Assembly: GCA_963784885.1 (NCBI GenBank)
Contig: CAWATA010000003.1
Location: 186,001 to 250,000 of the forward strand
Source of the DNA: RHKX01 sp963784885
GTDB taxonomy: Bacteria > Actinomycetota > Thermoleophilia > Solirubrobacterales > 70-9
Length of the DNA: 64,000 nt
Direction: 5' to 3'
This document shows positions 46,648 through 55,537 of the stretch, piece after piece (within the stretch, counting starts at the first letter, position 1; each line of letters opens with the position of its first letter). The translations under genes were made by a program, and so were the position numbers. Below the pieces are notes generated by a model. The model did no database searches. It saw nothing but the letters and a program-made list of their open reading frames with translations, and was not told the DNA's origin.

Positions 46648-47955
46648 ATGCCGGGATTGGTGATCGTCGGCGCCCAGTGGGGCGACGAGGGAAAGGGAAA
46701 GGTGACGGACCTGCTCGCCGAGCGGGCGGACGTCGTCGTTCGCTTCCAGGGCGGCAACAACGCCGGTCACACGATCGTCCGCGGCGACGAGGAGTTCAAG
46801 CTTCACCTGATCCCCTCCGGGATCCTCCACGAGGGGACGCTGTGTGCGATCGGCAACGGCGTCGTCATCGACCCGAAGATCCTGACCGAGGAGATCGAGG
46901 GCCTGAAGCGGCGCGGCATCCCGGCCGCGAACCTGCGGATCTCGGCCAACGCGCACATGATCATGCCCTACCACGTGCTCCTCGACACGGCGGGCGAGGC
47001 ACGCCTGGGGTCGAACATGATCGGAACCACCAAGCGCGGGATCGGGCCCTGCTACGCCGACAAGTCGGCCCGGCTCGGGATTCGCGTCCAGGACCTGCTC
47101 GACGAGAAGATCCTCCGGAAGAAGATCATGGCCGCGATGGAGCCGAAGCGGCAGCTGCTTCGCCCTCACGCCAAGGACCCCGAGCTCGATCTGCACTCGA
47201 TGACCGAGGAGTACGTCACCTACGGGCACCGGCTCGAGCACTACATCGCCGACACCGCGAAGCTGTGCTGGGACGCGCTCGACGCCGATCGCTCGGTGCT
47301 GTTCGAGGGCGCCCAGGGAGCGCTGCTCGACCTCGACCACGGCACCTATCCGTTCGTCACCTCCTCAAATCCGATCGCGGGAGCGGCATGCATCGGCGCC
47401 GGGGTCGGCCCGACCGACATCGACGACGTCTGGGGGATCACCAAGGCCTATACGACCCGGGTCGGCTCGGGACCGTTCCCGAGCGAGCTCGAGGATGGGA
47501 TCGGCGAGCGTCTCCGCGAGAACGGCGGCGAGTTCGGCACGACGACCGGCCGGCCGCGGCGCTGCGGCTGGCTCGACCTCGTGGCGCTTCGTTATGCGGC
47601 ACGGCTGAACGGGATGACCGGGCTGGTAATCACCAAACTAGATGTGCTGACCGGAATCGGGCCGATCGGCGTCGCGGTGCGCTACCGCCATCCCGAGGGA
47701 GCCACCTTCGACGAGTTCCCCTATCACCAGTCGGTCCTGCACCGCGCGCGGGCCGAGTACGAGCAGCTGCCGGGCTGGGATGAGGACATCACCGGCGCCC
47801 GCAGCCTCGACGATCTGCCCGCCGCCGCTCGCGACTACCTCGATTACATCGCCGAGTTCGTCGGCGTCCCGGTCACCATCGTCGGGGTCGGGCCCGGTAG
47901 GGACCAGGTGATCTGGGTATCCGGGCAGGAGAAAGCGTCCCTCGAGGCCGCCTGA
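46648..47955 (+). CDS. purA: Adenylosuccinate synthetase
   Basis: This makes adenylosuccinate from IMP, aspartate and GTP. VIVGAQWGDEGKGKVTDLLA, FQGGNNAGHTIVRGDEEFKL, GTTKRGIGPCYADKSARLGI, LFEGAQGALLDLDHGTYPFV, TTGRPRRCGWLDLVALRYAA and the C-terminal VGVGPGRDQVI are conserved. ATG 46648 starts the family consensus ten bases after the loader gene. Length (435 residues) is normal. Confidence 0.96.
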   Translation: MPGLVIVGAQWGDEGKGKVTDLLAERADVVVRFQGGNNAGHTIVRGDEEFKLHLIPSGILHEGTLCAIGNGVVIDPKILTEEIEGLKRRGIPAANLRISANAHMIMPYHVLLDTAGEARLGSNMIGTTKRGIGPCYADKSARLGIRVQDLLDEKILRKKIMAAMEPKRQLLRPHAKDPELDLHSMTEEYVTYGHRLEHYIADTAKLCWDALDADRSVLFEGAQGALLDLDHGTYPFVTSSNPIAGAACIGAGVGPTDIDDVWGITKAYTTRVGSGPFPSELEDGIGERLRENGGEFGTTTGRPRRCGWLDLVALRYAARLNGMTGLVITKLDVLTGIGPIGVAVRYRHPEGATFDEFPYHQSVLHRARAEYEQLPGWDEDITGARSLDDLPAAARDYLDYIAEFVGVPVTIVGVGPGRDQVIWVSGQEKASLEAA

Positions 47956-47966
47956 ACGGAGACCGG

Positions 47967-48236
47967 ATGAATCTGATCTACAAGCCATTCGCCCTCGTCG
48001 TCGGCCTGCTCGCCGGCATCCTCAGCAAGAAGGCATTCGAGAAGGTCTGGGCGGCGTTCGCCGACGAGGACCCCTCCGATCCCGACGACCGCGACGCGAC
48101 CTGGACCGAAGTCCTGGTCTCGGCGGCCGTCAGCGGGTTGGTCATCAAGGTCGTGCAGGCCATCGTCCGCCGCGGCGGCGCCGTCGGCTTCGAGCGCGCG
48201 ACCGGCTTCTGGCCGGGGGACGAGCCCAGGGGCTGA
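47967..48236 (+). CDS. DUF4235 small membrane protein
   Basis: An 89-residue protein: MNLIYKPFALVVGLLAGILS, then KAFEKVWAAFADEDPSDPDD-DATW and a second helix VLVSAAVSGLVIKVVQAIVR, matching the actinobacterial DUF4235 family. Two membrane spans. It lies 11 bases after purA, probably in the same transcript. Function unknown. Confidence 0.85.
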   Translation: MNLIYKPFALVVGLLAGILSKKAFEKVWAAFADEDPSDPDDRDATWTEVLVSAAVSGLVIKVVQAIVRRGGAVGFERATGFWPGDEPRG

Positions 48237-48349
48237 CGGCGGACCGCGGAACCGGATGCCGGCGTCCTCGTCGGCTCGCGGCCGAGGGCCGCGTCACCCC
48301 CCGCGTCCTCGGCCTCGCGCGTCCCTAGTCAACTATCCTCCGCCGCCGC

Positions 48350-50107
48350 ATGTTCGAGAAGGTCCTGATCGCAAACCGGGGCGAGATCGCCATCCGCGTG
48401 ATCCGCACGCTCAAGGAGATGGGGATCGGTGCCATCGCCGTCTACTCCGAGGCCGATCGCGACGCCCGTCACGTCCGCGAGGCCGACGAGGCCTACCTGC
48501 TCGGCCCGGCGGTTCCCGCCGAGAGCTACCTGAACATCGAGAAGATCCTCGCCGTGGCCGCCGAGTCCGGCGCCGAGGCGATCCACCCCGGCTACGGGTT
48601 CCTCGCCGAGAACGCTCCGTTCGCGCGGGCGATCGGTGAGACCGACATCACCTGGATCGGGCCGCCCGCCGAGGCGATCGACGCGATGGGCTCCAAGACA
48701 CGCGCCCGCGAGATCATGCAGAAGGCCGGCGTGCCGATCGTGCCCGGCGCAACCGAGCCGTCGGAAACGGCCGAGGACGCGGCCAAGCTCGCCGCCGACA
48801 TCGGCTTCCCGATCGCCTGCAAGGCGGCGGGCGGTGGTGGCGGCAAGGGCTTTCGCGTCGCGTTGACGGCCGACGACCTCGCTGACGCCTTCGAGGGTGC
48901 GGCCCGCGAGGGCGAGAAGTTCTTCGGCGATCCGACCGTCTACCTCGAGCGCTATCTCGAGGACCCCCGTCATGTCGAGGTCCAAGTGCTCGCCGACGGC
49001 CACGGCAACGTCATCCACCTCGGCGAGCGCGACTGCTCGATCCAGCGCCGCCACCAGAAGCTGATCGAAGAGGCGCCGGCTCCACACGTCGACGAGGAGA
49101 TGCGGGCGCGGATCGGCAAGATCGCCACCGACGCCGCCGAGGCCGTCGACTACCGCGGCGCCGGAACCGTCGAGGGCATGCAGGTCGGCGAGGACTACTT
49201 CTTCCTCGAGATGAACACCCGGGTCCAGGTCGAGCACTGCGTGACCGAGATGGTCACCGGGATCGACATCGTTCGCGAGCAGATCCGGATCGCCGCGGGC
49301 GAGCCGCTTTCGATCTCCCAGGACGAGATGGAGATGCGCGGCCACGCGATCGAATGCCGGATCAACGCCGAGGCCGCCCACAAGAAGTTCGCTCCGGCGC
49401 CCGGAAAGGTCGGCGCCTACCTCGAGCCGTCCGGCCCCGGCGTGCGCGTCGACTCCGGCCTCGAGGCCGGAGGCGAGGTCACCCCGCTGTACGACCCGAT
49501 GGTCGCGAAGCTGATCACCTGGGACGTCGACCGCGAGCACGCCACGAGGCGGATGATCCGCGCCCTCGGCGAGTACAAGATCGAGGGCCTGACCACCCTG
49601 ATCCCGTTTCACGAGACGATCCTCGCGACCGAGCAGTGGGCGAAGGGCGAGACCTGCCGCGACCTGCTCGAGGACAAGGACTGGATCAAGAACCTGCCGA
49701 CCGGCGATGCCGCTGCACTCCCCGAGGCTGACGGTGATGAGGAGACGACCGAGCGTGAGTACAAGGTCGAGGTCGGCGGCCGCCTCTATCCGGTCCGGGT
49801 CATCGGCGCGGCGCTCGCCGGCAACGGAGCCTCCGCAGCCGCGGGCAAGCGCCCGCCGAAGCGCGAGCGCAAGGCCGGCGGAGCCGCGGCCTCCGGCGAC
49901 GACGTCGTCGCGCCGCTGCAGGGAAGCATCTTCAAGGTCGAGATCGCGGAGGGCGACGAGGTCGAGGAGGGCGCCCTGCTCGTGGTGATCGAGGCGATGA
50001 AGATGGAGAACGAGATCACCGCCCACAAGTCGGGCAAGGTCACCTCGCTCGCGGTCGAGGTCGGCGCGTCGATCAACGCCGGCGACCCGATCGCCAAGAT
50101 CGAGTAG
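48350..50107 (+). CDS. Acyl-CoA carboxylase alpha subunit (biotin carboxylase plus BCCP)
   Basis: A 585-residue protein. The biotin carboxylase part (1-450) has KVLIANRGEIAIRVIRTLKE, IHPGYGFLAENAPFARAIGE, ACKAAGGGGGKGFRVALTAD, GERDCSIQRRHQKLIEEAPA and FFLEMNTRVQVEHCVTEMVT. The C-terminal biotinyl domain has IEAMKMENEITAHKSG with the lysine to be biotinylated. Such actinobacterial subunits pair with separate AccD-type carboxyltransferases for acetyl-, propionyl- or longer acyl-CoA. No carboxyltransferase gene is adjacent, so the substrate is open. Confidence 0.93.
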   Translation: MFEKVLIANRGEIAIRVIRTLKEMGIGAIAVYSEADRDARHVREADEAYLLGPAVPAESYLNIEKILAVAAESGAEAIHPGYGFLAENAPFARAIGETDITWIGPPAEAIDAMGSKTRAREIMQKAGVPIVPGATEPSETAEDAAKLAADIGFPIACKAAGGGGGKGFRVALTADDLADAFEGAAREGEKFFGDPTVYLERYLEDPRHVEVQVLADGHGNVIHLGERDCSIQRRHQKLIEEAPAPHVDEEMRARIGKIATDAAEAVDYRGAGTVEGMQVGEDYFFLEMNTRVQVEHCVTEMVTGIDIVREQIRIAAGEPLSISQDEMEMRGHAIECRINAEAAHKKFAPAPGKVGAYLEPSGPGVRVDSGLEAGGEVTPLYDPMVAKLITWDVDREHATRRMIRALGEYKIEGLTTLIPFHETILATEQWAKGETCRDLLEDKDWIKNLPTGDAAALPEADGDEETTEREYKVEVGGRLYPVRVIGAALAGNGASAAAGKRPPKRERKAGGAAASGDDVVAPLQGSIFKVEIAEGDEVEEGALLVVIEAMKMENEITAHKSGKVTSLAVEVGASINAGDPIAKIE

Positions 50108-50163
50108 CGCACCCGGCGGGTCGCTTCGGCGGCGCAGCGCATGGGCCGACTAGGGTTCCTTCC

Positions 50164-51084
50164 GTGGCCACGGACCGCACGCGCGCCCTCGAGTCGCTTC
50201 CCTGGCGGAGCCCCGCCGAGGAACGCCCTGATCTGCCGCTGCCCCCCGGGACGATGCCGATGCGCTTCGCCGGCACCTGGCGGAAGCGCTGGCGTTATGT
50301 CGGCGCCTTCGGCGAGCGGGTGATGATCTGCGCCGCCAGCGTCCGGATCGGCCCGTTCGGGCAGACGTTCTGGGCGGTCCTCGACCGGCAGAGCGGCGAG
50401 GTGATCGAGAACACGAAGACGTTGCTTCCGGGGCAGCGGGGCGAGGTCTGGACCGAGCGCGGCGGCGGGCACGACGCCTGGGAGCTCGGATCGGCCGGCG
50501 ACGGCCTGCGGACGAAGATCGACGCGAGCGGGGCGACCGCGAAGCTGTCGTTCGCCGACTGCGGCGTCTGGGCCGAGTCGATCTGCCCGAACGGGGCCGG
50601 TGGCTATGTGTGGACGCGCAAGCGCCCCTCCTGGATCGAGCTCGACCTGGATCTCGGCGATCGGGGGAGGATCCGCGAGAGCCTGCGCGGGATCGAGGAC
50701 GAGTCAGCCGGGTATCACCCTCGTCGCACGGTTTGGAGCTGGTCTGCGGGGGTCGGCACCAGTGTCGACGGGCGCGACGTCGCCTGGAATCTCGTCGAGG
50801 GCGTCAACGACCCGGCGTCGGGCAGCGAGCGGGCGATCTGGGTCGGCGGCGAGGACTTCGCCCGCGAGCCGGGTCCGGTCAGCTTCGACGGGCTCGACGC
50901 GGTCGACTTCGGCGGTGGGACGCGCCTCGCATTCGCCGCCGACGCCGAACGCCGGGCCGAGGAGAACCGGCTCGTCGTCAAGTACAGCTACCGCCAACCC
51001 TTCGGCCGCTTCAGCGGCTCGCTGGACGGCATCGACCTCGCCGAGGGCATCGGCGTGATGGAGCACCAGGACGCACTCTGGTGA
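50164..51084 (+). CDS. DUF2804 family protein
   Basis: A 306-residue protein resembling DUF2804: RFAGTWRKRWRYVGAFGERV, VRIGPFGQTFWAVLDRQSGE, and late conserved tryptophans in RTVWSWSAGVG and the C-terminal YSYRQPFGRFSGSL-G, as in lipocalin-like beta-rich proteins of this family. There is no signal peptide. The start is GTG 50164. Its stop overlaps a GTG (51081) leading into the amphi-Trp gene, so the two may be coupled. Biochemical role unknown. Confidence 0.75.
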   Translation: MATDRTRALESLPWRSPAEERPDLPLPPGTMPMRFAGTWRKRWRYVGAFGERVMICAASVRIGPFGQTFWAVLDRQSGEVIENTKTLLPGQRGEVWTERGGGHDAWELGSAGDGLRTKIDASGATAKLSFADCGVWAESICPNGAGGYVWTRKRPSWIELDLDLGDRGRIRESLRGIEDESAGYHPRRTVWSWSAGVGTSVDGRDVAWNLVEGVNDPASGSERAIWVGGEDFAREPGPVSFDGLDAVDFGGGTRLAFAADAERRAEENRLVVKYSYRQPFGRFSGSLDGIDLAEGIGVMEHQDALW

Positions 51085-51104
51085 CAACCCGAAACGGAGA
51101 GCAG

Positions 51105-51323
51105 ATGGACATCCTCGAGATCGAACAGAAGGAAACGCTGAGCCGCGAGGAGGCCGCAGCGAAGATGCGCGCGATCGCCGACATGCTCGCGCGCAACAAC
51201 GAAGTCGAGTTCGAGCGGGCCGGGACCAGGATCGTCGTCGAGGTCCCCGACGAGGTCCGCCTCAAGATCGAGCTCGAGGTCGAGACCGACGAGCGCGAGC
51301 TCGAGATCGAGCTCAAGTGGTGA
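51105..51323 (+). CDS. Amphi-Trp domain protein
   Basis: A 72-residue protein matching the amphi-Trp domain: EQKETLSREEAAAKMRAIAD, TRIVVEVPDEVRLKIELEVE and the C-terminal ELEIELKW. ATG 51105 has GGAGAG a few bases upstream; GTG 51081, overlapping the DUF2804 stop, is an in-frame alternative. It lies directly downstream of the DUF2804 gene. Function unknown. Confidence 0.78.
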   Translation: MDILEIEQKETLSREEAAAKMRAIADMLARNNEVEFERAGTRIVVEVPDEVRLKIELEVETDERELEIELKW

Positions 51324-51347
51324 GCTGAGACCGCCGCGGGGAGCCGC

Positions 51348-51842
51348 TCAGCGGAGGATCTCGACCAGCAGCACCCAGGCGTTGGCGACGCCGCCGACGA
51401 TGGCGCCGACGATCCCTGCCAGCACCCAGTAGAAGCCGCCGCCGGTCTCGGCGATGAGGCTGAGACCGGCGATCACGAACGGGATCACCCCGAGCGCGCC
51501 GAGCGTCAGGTGGCCGGCCAGCTGCCCCTTCGTCTGATGCCCGGGGTCGTAGCTGGAGCGCAGCTGGCGGAGCACGATCAAAGCGGCGAGTGCGCCGACG
51601 AGCAGGATCTCGATGCCGACCGCGGTCGTCGACTGCCCGGGCGCGAGCCCGACGATCGAGACGATCGTCGCCCCGAGCAGCAGGACGAGGGTGGCGAGGG
51701 CGCGGCTCGGCAGTCCCGGGAAGCTGAGGATCCGGTCGAGGTTGATCGAAACGGCCACGAACAGCAGGCCGGTCAGCGCCGCCGCCGCTCCGGCCGTCGC
51801 AACGAACATGTCGCTCCACTGTTCGGGGGAGTAGGCGGCCAC
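51348..51842 (-). CDS. Four- to five-span membrane protein
   Basis: A 164-residue protein: FVATAGAAAALTGLLFVAVS, INLDRILSFPGLPSRALATL, then hydrophobic segments LVLLLGATIVSIVGLAPG, IEILLVGALAALIVLRQL, LTLGALGVIPFVIAGLSLIA and VLAGIVGAIVGGVANAWVLL. This pattern recurs in uncharacterised actinobacterial membrane proteins. It is convergent with the amphi-Trp gene and divergent from the alpha/beta hydrolase gene. Function unknown. Confidence 0.75.
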   Translation of the reverse strand: MAAYSPEQWSDMFVATAGAAAALTGLLFVAVSINLDRILSFPGLPSRALATLVLLLGATIVSIVGLAPGQSTTAVGIEILLVGALAALIVLRQLRSSYDPGHQTKGQLAGHLTLGALGVIPFVIAGLSLIAETGGGFYWVLAGIVGAIVGGVANAWVLLVEILR

Positions 51843-51888
51843 GGCGCGATCCTATCCCGCGGTGGACCCCCAGGACGGGTAGGTTGGA

Positions 51889-52677
51889 GTGGTGGAGTTC
51901 GTATCGGTCGACGGACTCGAGGTCGCCTACGAGCGGGTCGGCGGCGGGCCGCCGGTCGTTCTGGCCCATGGCGCTGCGGCGGATGGACGGATCTGGCAGC
52001 CGCAGCTGGATGATCTTGCTGATGACTTCACCGTCGTCGCCTGGGATGAGCCCGGAGCGGGACGCTCGGCGGACCTGCCGGTGGGCTTCGGCCTCGCCGA
52101 CTACGCGCGCTGTCTCGCGGCGGTGATCGAGGACGTCGCGCTCGGACCTGCACACGTCGGCGGCCTCTCGTGGGGCGGTACCGTGGCGCAGGAGCTCTAT
52201 CGGCACGATCCCGGGCTCGTCGCGAGCCTCATCCTCGCCGACACGTACGCCGGCTGGCGGGGATCGCTGCCCGCGGATGAGATCGAGTCCCGGGTCGTGG
52301 GTGCGCGGGAAATGCTCGCCGCGCCGGAAGGAGAGCTCGACCCCACGCTTCCCGGGCTGTTCGCCGGGGATCCGCCGGCCGAGTTCCTGCCGTTGCTCGA
52401 CGCCGTCGCCGCCGATGTCCGGCGCGAGACACTGCGAACTCAGCTGGAGATCATTGCAGCGACCGATCAGCGCGATCTCCTGCCGCATATCCGGGTCCCG
52501 ACGCTCCTGATCTGGGGCGAGCTCGACGAGCGTTCGCCGCTCGGTGTCGCCCGGCAGTTCGATCGGGAGATCCCCGACACCGAGCTCGTCTTGATCCCGA
52601 GGTGCGGTCACGTCAGCAACCTCGAGCGGCCGGATCAATTCAACGAAGCGGTCCGTGGATTCCTGCGGCGGCCCTGA
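51889..52677 (+). CDS. Alpha/beta-fold hydrolase
   Basis: A 262-residue hydrolase. The oxyanion motif VVLAHGAAADGRIWQPQLDD, nucleophile elbow GLSWGGTVAQ (Ser), acid in IWGELDERSP and His in CGHVSNLE form a complete catalytic triad. The substrate is unknown; relatives include esterases, lactonases and haloperoxidase-like proteins. The GTG start is at 51889; a second GTG follows directly. The metallo-hydrolase downstream lies 54 bases away on the same strand. Confidence 0.88.
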   Translation: MVEFVSVDGLEVAYERVGGGPPVVLAHGAAADGRIWQPQLDDLADDFTVVAWDEPGAGRSADLPVGFGLADYARCLAAVIEDVALGPAHVGGLSWGGTVAQELYRHDPGLVASLILADTYAGWRGSLPADEIESRVVGAREMLAAPEGELDPTLPGLFAGDPPAEFLPLLDAVAADVRRETLRTQLEIIAATDQRDLLPHIRVPTLLIWGELDERSPLGVARQFDREIPDTELVLIPRCGHVSNLERPDQFNEAVRGFLRRP

Positions 52678-52731
52678 CTGCGGCATCCTTGATAAACCGA
52701 GGACCCGACCCGATGAAGGAGAGCGACGAGG

Positions 52732-53484
52732 ATGAGCAGCAATCCACTGGCGCCTTTGACCGAGCAGATCGCAGAGGGCGTCTGGCGCCACGCCGGCGAC
52801 ATCCGACGGGGGATGAACGTCTACTTCGTCGCCGAGGAGGACGGCTCCGGCGTTTTCGCCTTCGACGCCGGCACTCGCGCAATGGCCAAGGGGATCCGCA
52901 CCGCAGCTGAGGAGTTGGGCGGTCTCAGGCGGGTTGTCCTCGGACACAGCCACGTCGACCACCGCGGTTCTGCCGCCAAGCTCGGCGTTCCCGTCCACTG
53001 CCATCCGGACGAGGTCGCCGACGCAGAAGGCGACGCGGGGGTTCATTACCAGCCGCTCGGTGAGATTCCGGTCACCTACTCGCGTTGGCTGTACCGGATC
53101 GTGTACCCGATCTGGGATGCGGGTCCGGTGGAGATCGCCGGCACGCTCACGGAGGGTGATCGAATCGCCGGCTTCGAGATCGTTCACTTCCCCGGGCACG
53201 CGCCCGGTCAGATCGGCCTGTGGCGCGAGAGCGATCGGCTCTGTCTCTGCAGCGACACCGTCTACCTGACCGACTCGATGCGCCCGCTCGGCCACCACCC
53301 GGGGATCTACCCGCCGCACCCCGTCTTCGATCTCGATCCGGAGCAGACGCTTGCGAGCGTTCGCAAGCTTGCGGCCTTAGAACCGACGACGATCGCGCCC
53401 GGCCACCTCGAGCCGCTGCGGGGAGAGCGGGCCGAGATTCGCTCGCGACTGGAGGAGGCGGCCGAGCGGCGCACCGGCTGGTGA
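52732..53484 (+). CDS. MBL-fold metallo-hydrolase
   Basis: A 250-residue protein with the metallo-beta-lactamase core: VFAFDAGTRAMAKGI, the metal site HSHVDHRG, HCH, FPGHAPGQIGLW, SDTVYL, and a final APGHLEPL histidine. It may be a hydroxyacylglutathione- or lactone-type hydrolase; the substrate is unknown. ATG 52732 has GAGCGACGAGG upstream. It follows an alpha/beta hydrolase and precedes a small barrel protein. Confidence 0.86.
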   Translation: MSSNPLAPLTEQIAEGVWRHAGDIRRGMNVYFVAEEDGSGVFAFDAGTRAMAKGIRTAAEELGGLRRVVLGHSHVDHRGSAAKLGVPVHCHPDEVADAEGDAGVHYQPLGEIPVTYSRWLYRIVYPIWDAGPVEIAGTLTEGDRIAGFEIVHFPGHAPGQIGLWRESDRLCLCSDTVYLTDSMRPLGHHPGIYPPHPVFDLDPEQTLASVRKLAALEPTTIAPGHLEPLRGERAEIRSRLEEAAERRTGW

Positions 53485-53556
53485 TTGGCAGCAGGCACGA
53501 GATAGGCTCGGCAGAGCCGCCGGCGCGCGGAAGACCCGCCCAAACGAGGAGATGAC

Positions 53557-53817
53557 ATGGAGAAGATCCTGGCCACTCACGAGGTCGAGGACGTCGATCA
53601 TTGGTTCAGCTCGCCGAAACGGCAGGAGTTCTTCGGCGAATACGGAATCACGGCTACCCCGTTCCGGCTGCAGGACGGGTCGAACCTGGTCGCGGTGCTG
53701 ATCGAGACACCCGACCGCGAGACGTTCGACCGGGCAATGCAGGCGGACGGAGCCGCGGAAGCCATGAAGCACGACGGCGTGAACCCGGAGACGCTGAAGA
53801 TCTTCGAGCCCCGCTAG
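53557..53817 (+). CDS. Small conserved protein, ferredoxin-like barrel
   Basis: An 86-residue cytoplasmic protein (MEKILATHEVEDVDHWFSSP, FRLQDGSNLVAVLIETPDRE, and MKHDGVNPETLKIFEPR at the end). The strand-helix-strand pattern suggests a dimeric alpha-beta barrel like stress-responsive or monooxygenase-like small proteins. ATG 53557 is preceded by CGAGGAGATGAC with a good ribosome binding site. Function unknown. Confidence 0.7.
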   Translation: MEKILATHEVEDVDHWFSSPKRQEFFGEYGITATPFRLQDGSNLVAVLIETPDRETFDRAMQADGAAEAMKHDGVNPETLKIFEPR

Positions 53818-54114
53818 GCTCGGCCGGTCCAGCCGTCGCCCTGGGGACGATGCTCCACTGACCCTCCCTCGCAGCGAGGTCCCGGTAGAGATCGTCGACG
53901 GAGCCGGGGACTCGATGCGGGCCGAGGAGCCTGACGATGGGCTCCTCCACATACTCAGATCGCGGGACTATGCGCGGGGGCGGAGAGGCGCCCCGTCGCA
54001 AAGTTCACATCACCGAAGGCCTCCGTGCGCTTGACGTGAGCTGTGGCGACGGGATCACAGCGGTGCAAGGCTTCATGGAGATCAACCTAGAAATCAAACG
54101 AACGGAGAGCGAAA
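53818..54114. other. Gene-poor stretch with a possible minus-strand remnant
   Basis: No complete gene is seen. On the minus strand, about 53961-53840 reads YVEEPIVRLLGPHRVPGSVD then DLYRDLAAREGQWSIVPR, which looks protein-like but lacks a start, end or recognisable family. It is probably a decayed fragment at the border of the second accessory region. Confidence 0.35.
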
Positions 54115-54501
54115 ATGGAAGCGAGAATCAGCTCATCGACGGGACGTAGCGGGATCGGCTGGGGGTCGGCCATGCTGGCGTTGGCGATCGCCATGCTGGC
54201 GCTGGCGACGGTTCCCGCGGCAGCCAGCGCCGGGTCCAGCTTCAAGAAGTGCGGAAACTCGAAGGCAACGGTTGAATCCGTTCAGGCGAAGCGGGTCAGC
54301 ACGTGTAAGAGAGCCAGGAAGGTTGCTAGTCATGCGGCCCGCCTGTTCAGGAACAGCAACCCGAGCAAGACCCAGAAGTTCAACGGCTGGAAGTGCAAGG
54401 CCCAGATGGTCGGCAACTACAGCGCCGAGGCGAAGTGCAAGCGGTCGAGGCCCCACGGCAACCAGGTCGTGAAGTTCCTCTATGACCAGATCAACGGATA
54501 G
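54115..54501 (+). CDS. Small secreted cysteine-containing protein
   Basis: A 128-residue protein. ATG 54115 has GGAGAG eight bases upstream. A signal sequence (MLALAIAMLALATVPAAASA) precedes a basic mature part with four cysteines (KKCGNSKA, STCKRARK, WKCKAQ, AKCKRSRP). Function unknown; composition suggests a cationic extracellular peptide. Confidence 0.65.
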   Translation: MEARISSSTGRSGIGWGSAMLALAIAMLALATVPAAASAGSSFKKCGNSKATVESVQAKRVSTCKRARKVASHAARLFRNSNPSKTQKFNGWKCKAQMVGNYSAEAKCKRSRPHGNQVVKFLYDQING

Positions 54502-55007
54502 CCACGTGAGCGCGCCTTCCGGCGGCTCGAGCGGCTGCGCGGGCTCATCGCGGAGTGGCAGGGCGAGCTAGACAGGGTCAATCTACGAAACCGACGGTCA
54601 CTGGTTCGAATCCAGTCGGGCGCGCTTCAGGGAGAGACCGCAGTGTCGCATGGACATTGCGATAGCCGCTCCTGGTTCGGCGGGTCCTGGAAGAGCCGTC
54701 AAACCGCCCGAAACGGCGAACCGCTTGGCCATGCGGAACGAAACCATCGCGCAACCAGTCGCACGGTCAAATCTAGTGGCGCCTCGCCATCAGATTTTCG
54801 ACTAGCCCGATCGACTGACGCGCTGCGGGCTCGTCTAACCGGGTGGCGATGCTTCCCCGAGTGGCCAGTGGCGCTCGACTTGGCTCCGGACCCTTGCTGA
54901 AGAACCCAAGGTGCATTTGAGCCGGGCGCGCATGGCGACAATCCACGAGCCACCGTTGGCAAGAGCTACTCTAGGTCCTCCCCCAAGCCGCAACCAGCGG
55001 AGGCAGG
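54502..55007. other. Gene-poor stretch containing a tRNA 3' half
   Basis: The first 80 bases read in frame 1 as an amphipathic helix (ERAFRRLERLRGLIAEWQGE), possibly the remnant of a coiled-coil protein that abuts the tRNA fragment. After 54625 I see nothing convincing before the cupin gene. Confidence 0.4.
54583..54624 (+). pseudogene. 3' half of a tRNA-Arg (anticodon ACG) broken at the anticodon loop
   Basis: Counting back from acceptor 3' strand CGGGCGC (54617-54623), T-arm ACTGG-TTCGAAT-CCAGT (54600-54616) and variable bases, the anticodon loop CTACGAA falls at 54583-54589, giving anticodon ACG. The preceding bases TCAAT do not pair properly with ACCGA, and no D-arm or acceptor 5' strand GCGCCCG is present. 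It is therefore only the 3' half, the mirror image of the 5' halves at 7.8-16.6 kb, and probably marks an integration boundary. Confidence 0.7.
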
Positions 55008-55457
55008 ATGAGTTCAGCACCGACGGAAGTGATTCAAGTGGGTGCGCTACGCGTCCGTTTCCTCGTTGAGGGCACCGACTCGAACGGAAGCGTGAGCGTC
55101 TTCGAGTGCCTTGTTCCGGCCGATTGCAAGATGCCGGCGCCACACAGTCACGACGCCTTCGAGGAGACGATCTACGGTCTCGAAGGCGTGACCACCTGGA
55201 GTGTTGACGGTCGGACGCTCGACATTGGTCCTGGCGAAGCCACCTGCGTGCCTCGCGGCGCGATCCACGGATTCGACAACCAAGGCGCCGAAGACGCCAA
55301 GTTTCTTGCGGTTGCCAGTCCCGGTGTAATGACGCCGGACTACTTCCGTGAGATCCACGACGTGCTCGCATCGAATCCCGAGGGCCCGCCGGATTTGGCG
55401 AAGATGGCAGAGGTCATGCGCCGTCACGGCTTGACACCAGCGCCACCTACGAGCTGA
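55008..55457 (+). CDS. Cupin-domain protein
   Basis: A 149-residue protein. Cupin motif 1 is seen in PAPHSHDAFEETIYGLEGVT (two His, Glu) and motif 2 in PRGAIHGFDNQG (His), so a metal site is likely. The C-terminal 40 residues (PDYFREIHDVLASNP, EVMRRHGL) are typical of small quercetinase-like or sugar-binding cupins. ATG 55008 has GGAGGCAGG upstream. It is single-gene and lies at the start of the catabolic region. Confidence 0.82.
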   Translation: MSSAPTEVIQVGALRVRFLVEGTDSNGSVSVFECLVPADCKMPAPHSHDAFEETIYGLEGVTTWSVDGRTLDIGPGEATCVPRGAIHGFDNQGAEDAKFLAVASPGVMTPDYFREIHDVLASNPEGPPDLAKMAEVMRRHGLTPAPPTS

Positions 55458-55537
55458 CGGCCCCGTACTCCCGGTGGGCTTGGTTGTAGTCCAGGCGAAC
55501 TGCAGTGAAATTGAAGCGGTAGGGGGCGGGAGGCCCC

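Noticed and set aside
52277..52510. Small ORFs inside the alpha/beta hydrolase gene
   Set aside because: They are out-of-frame shadows; the hydrolase frame has a complete catalytic triad.
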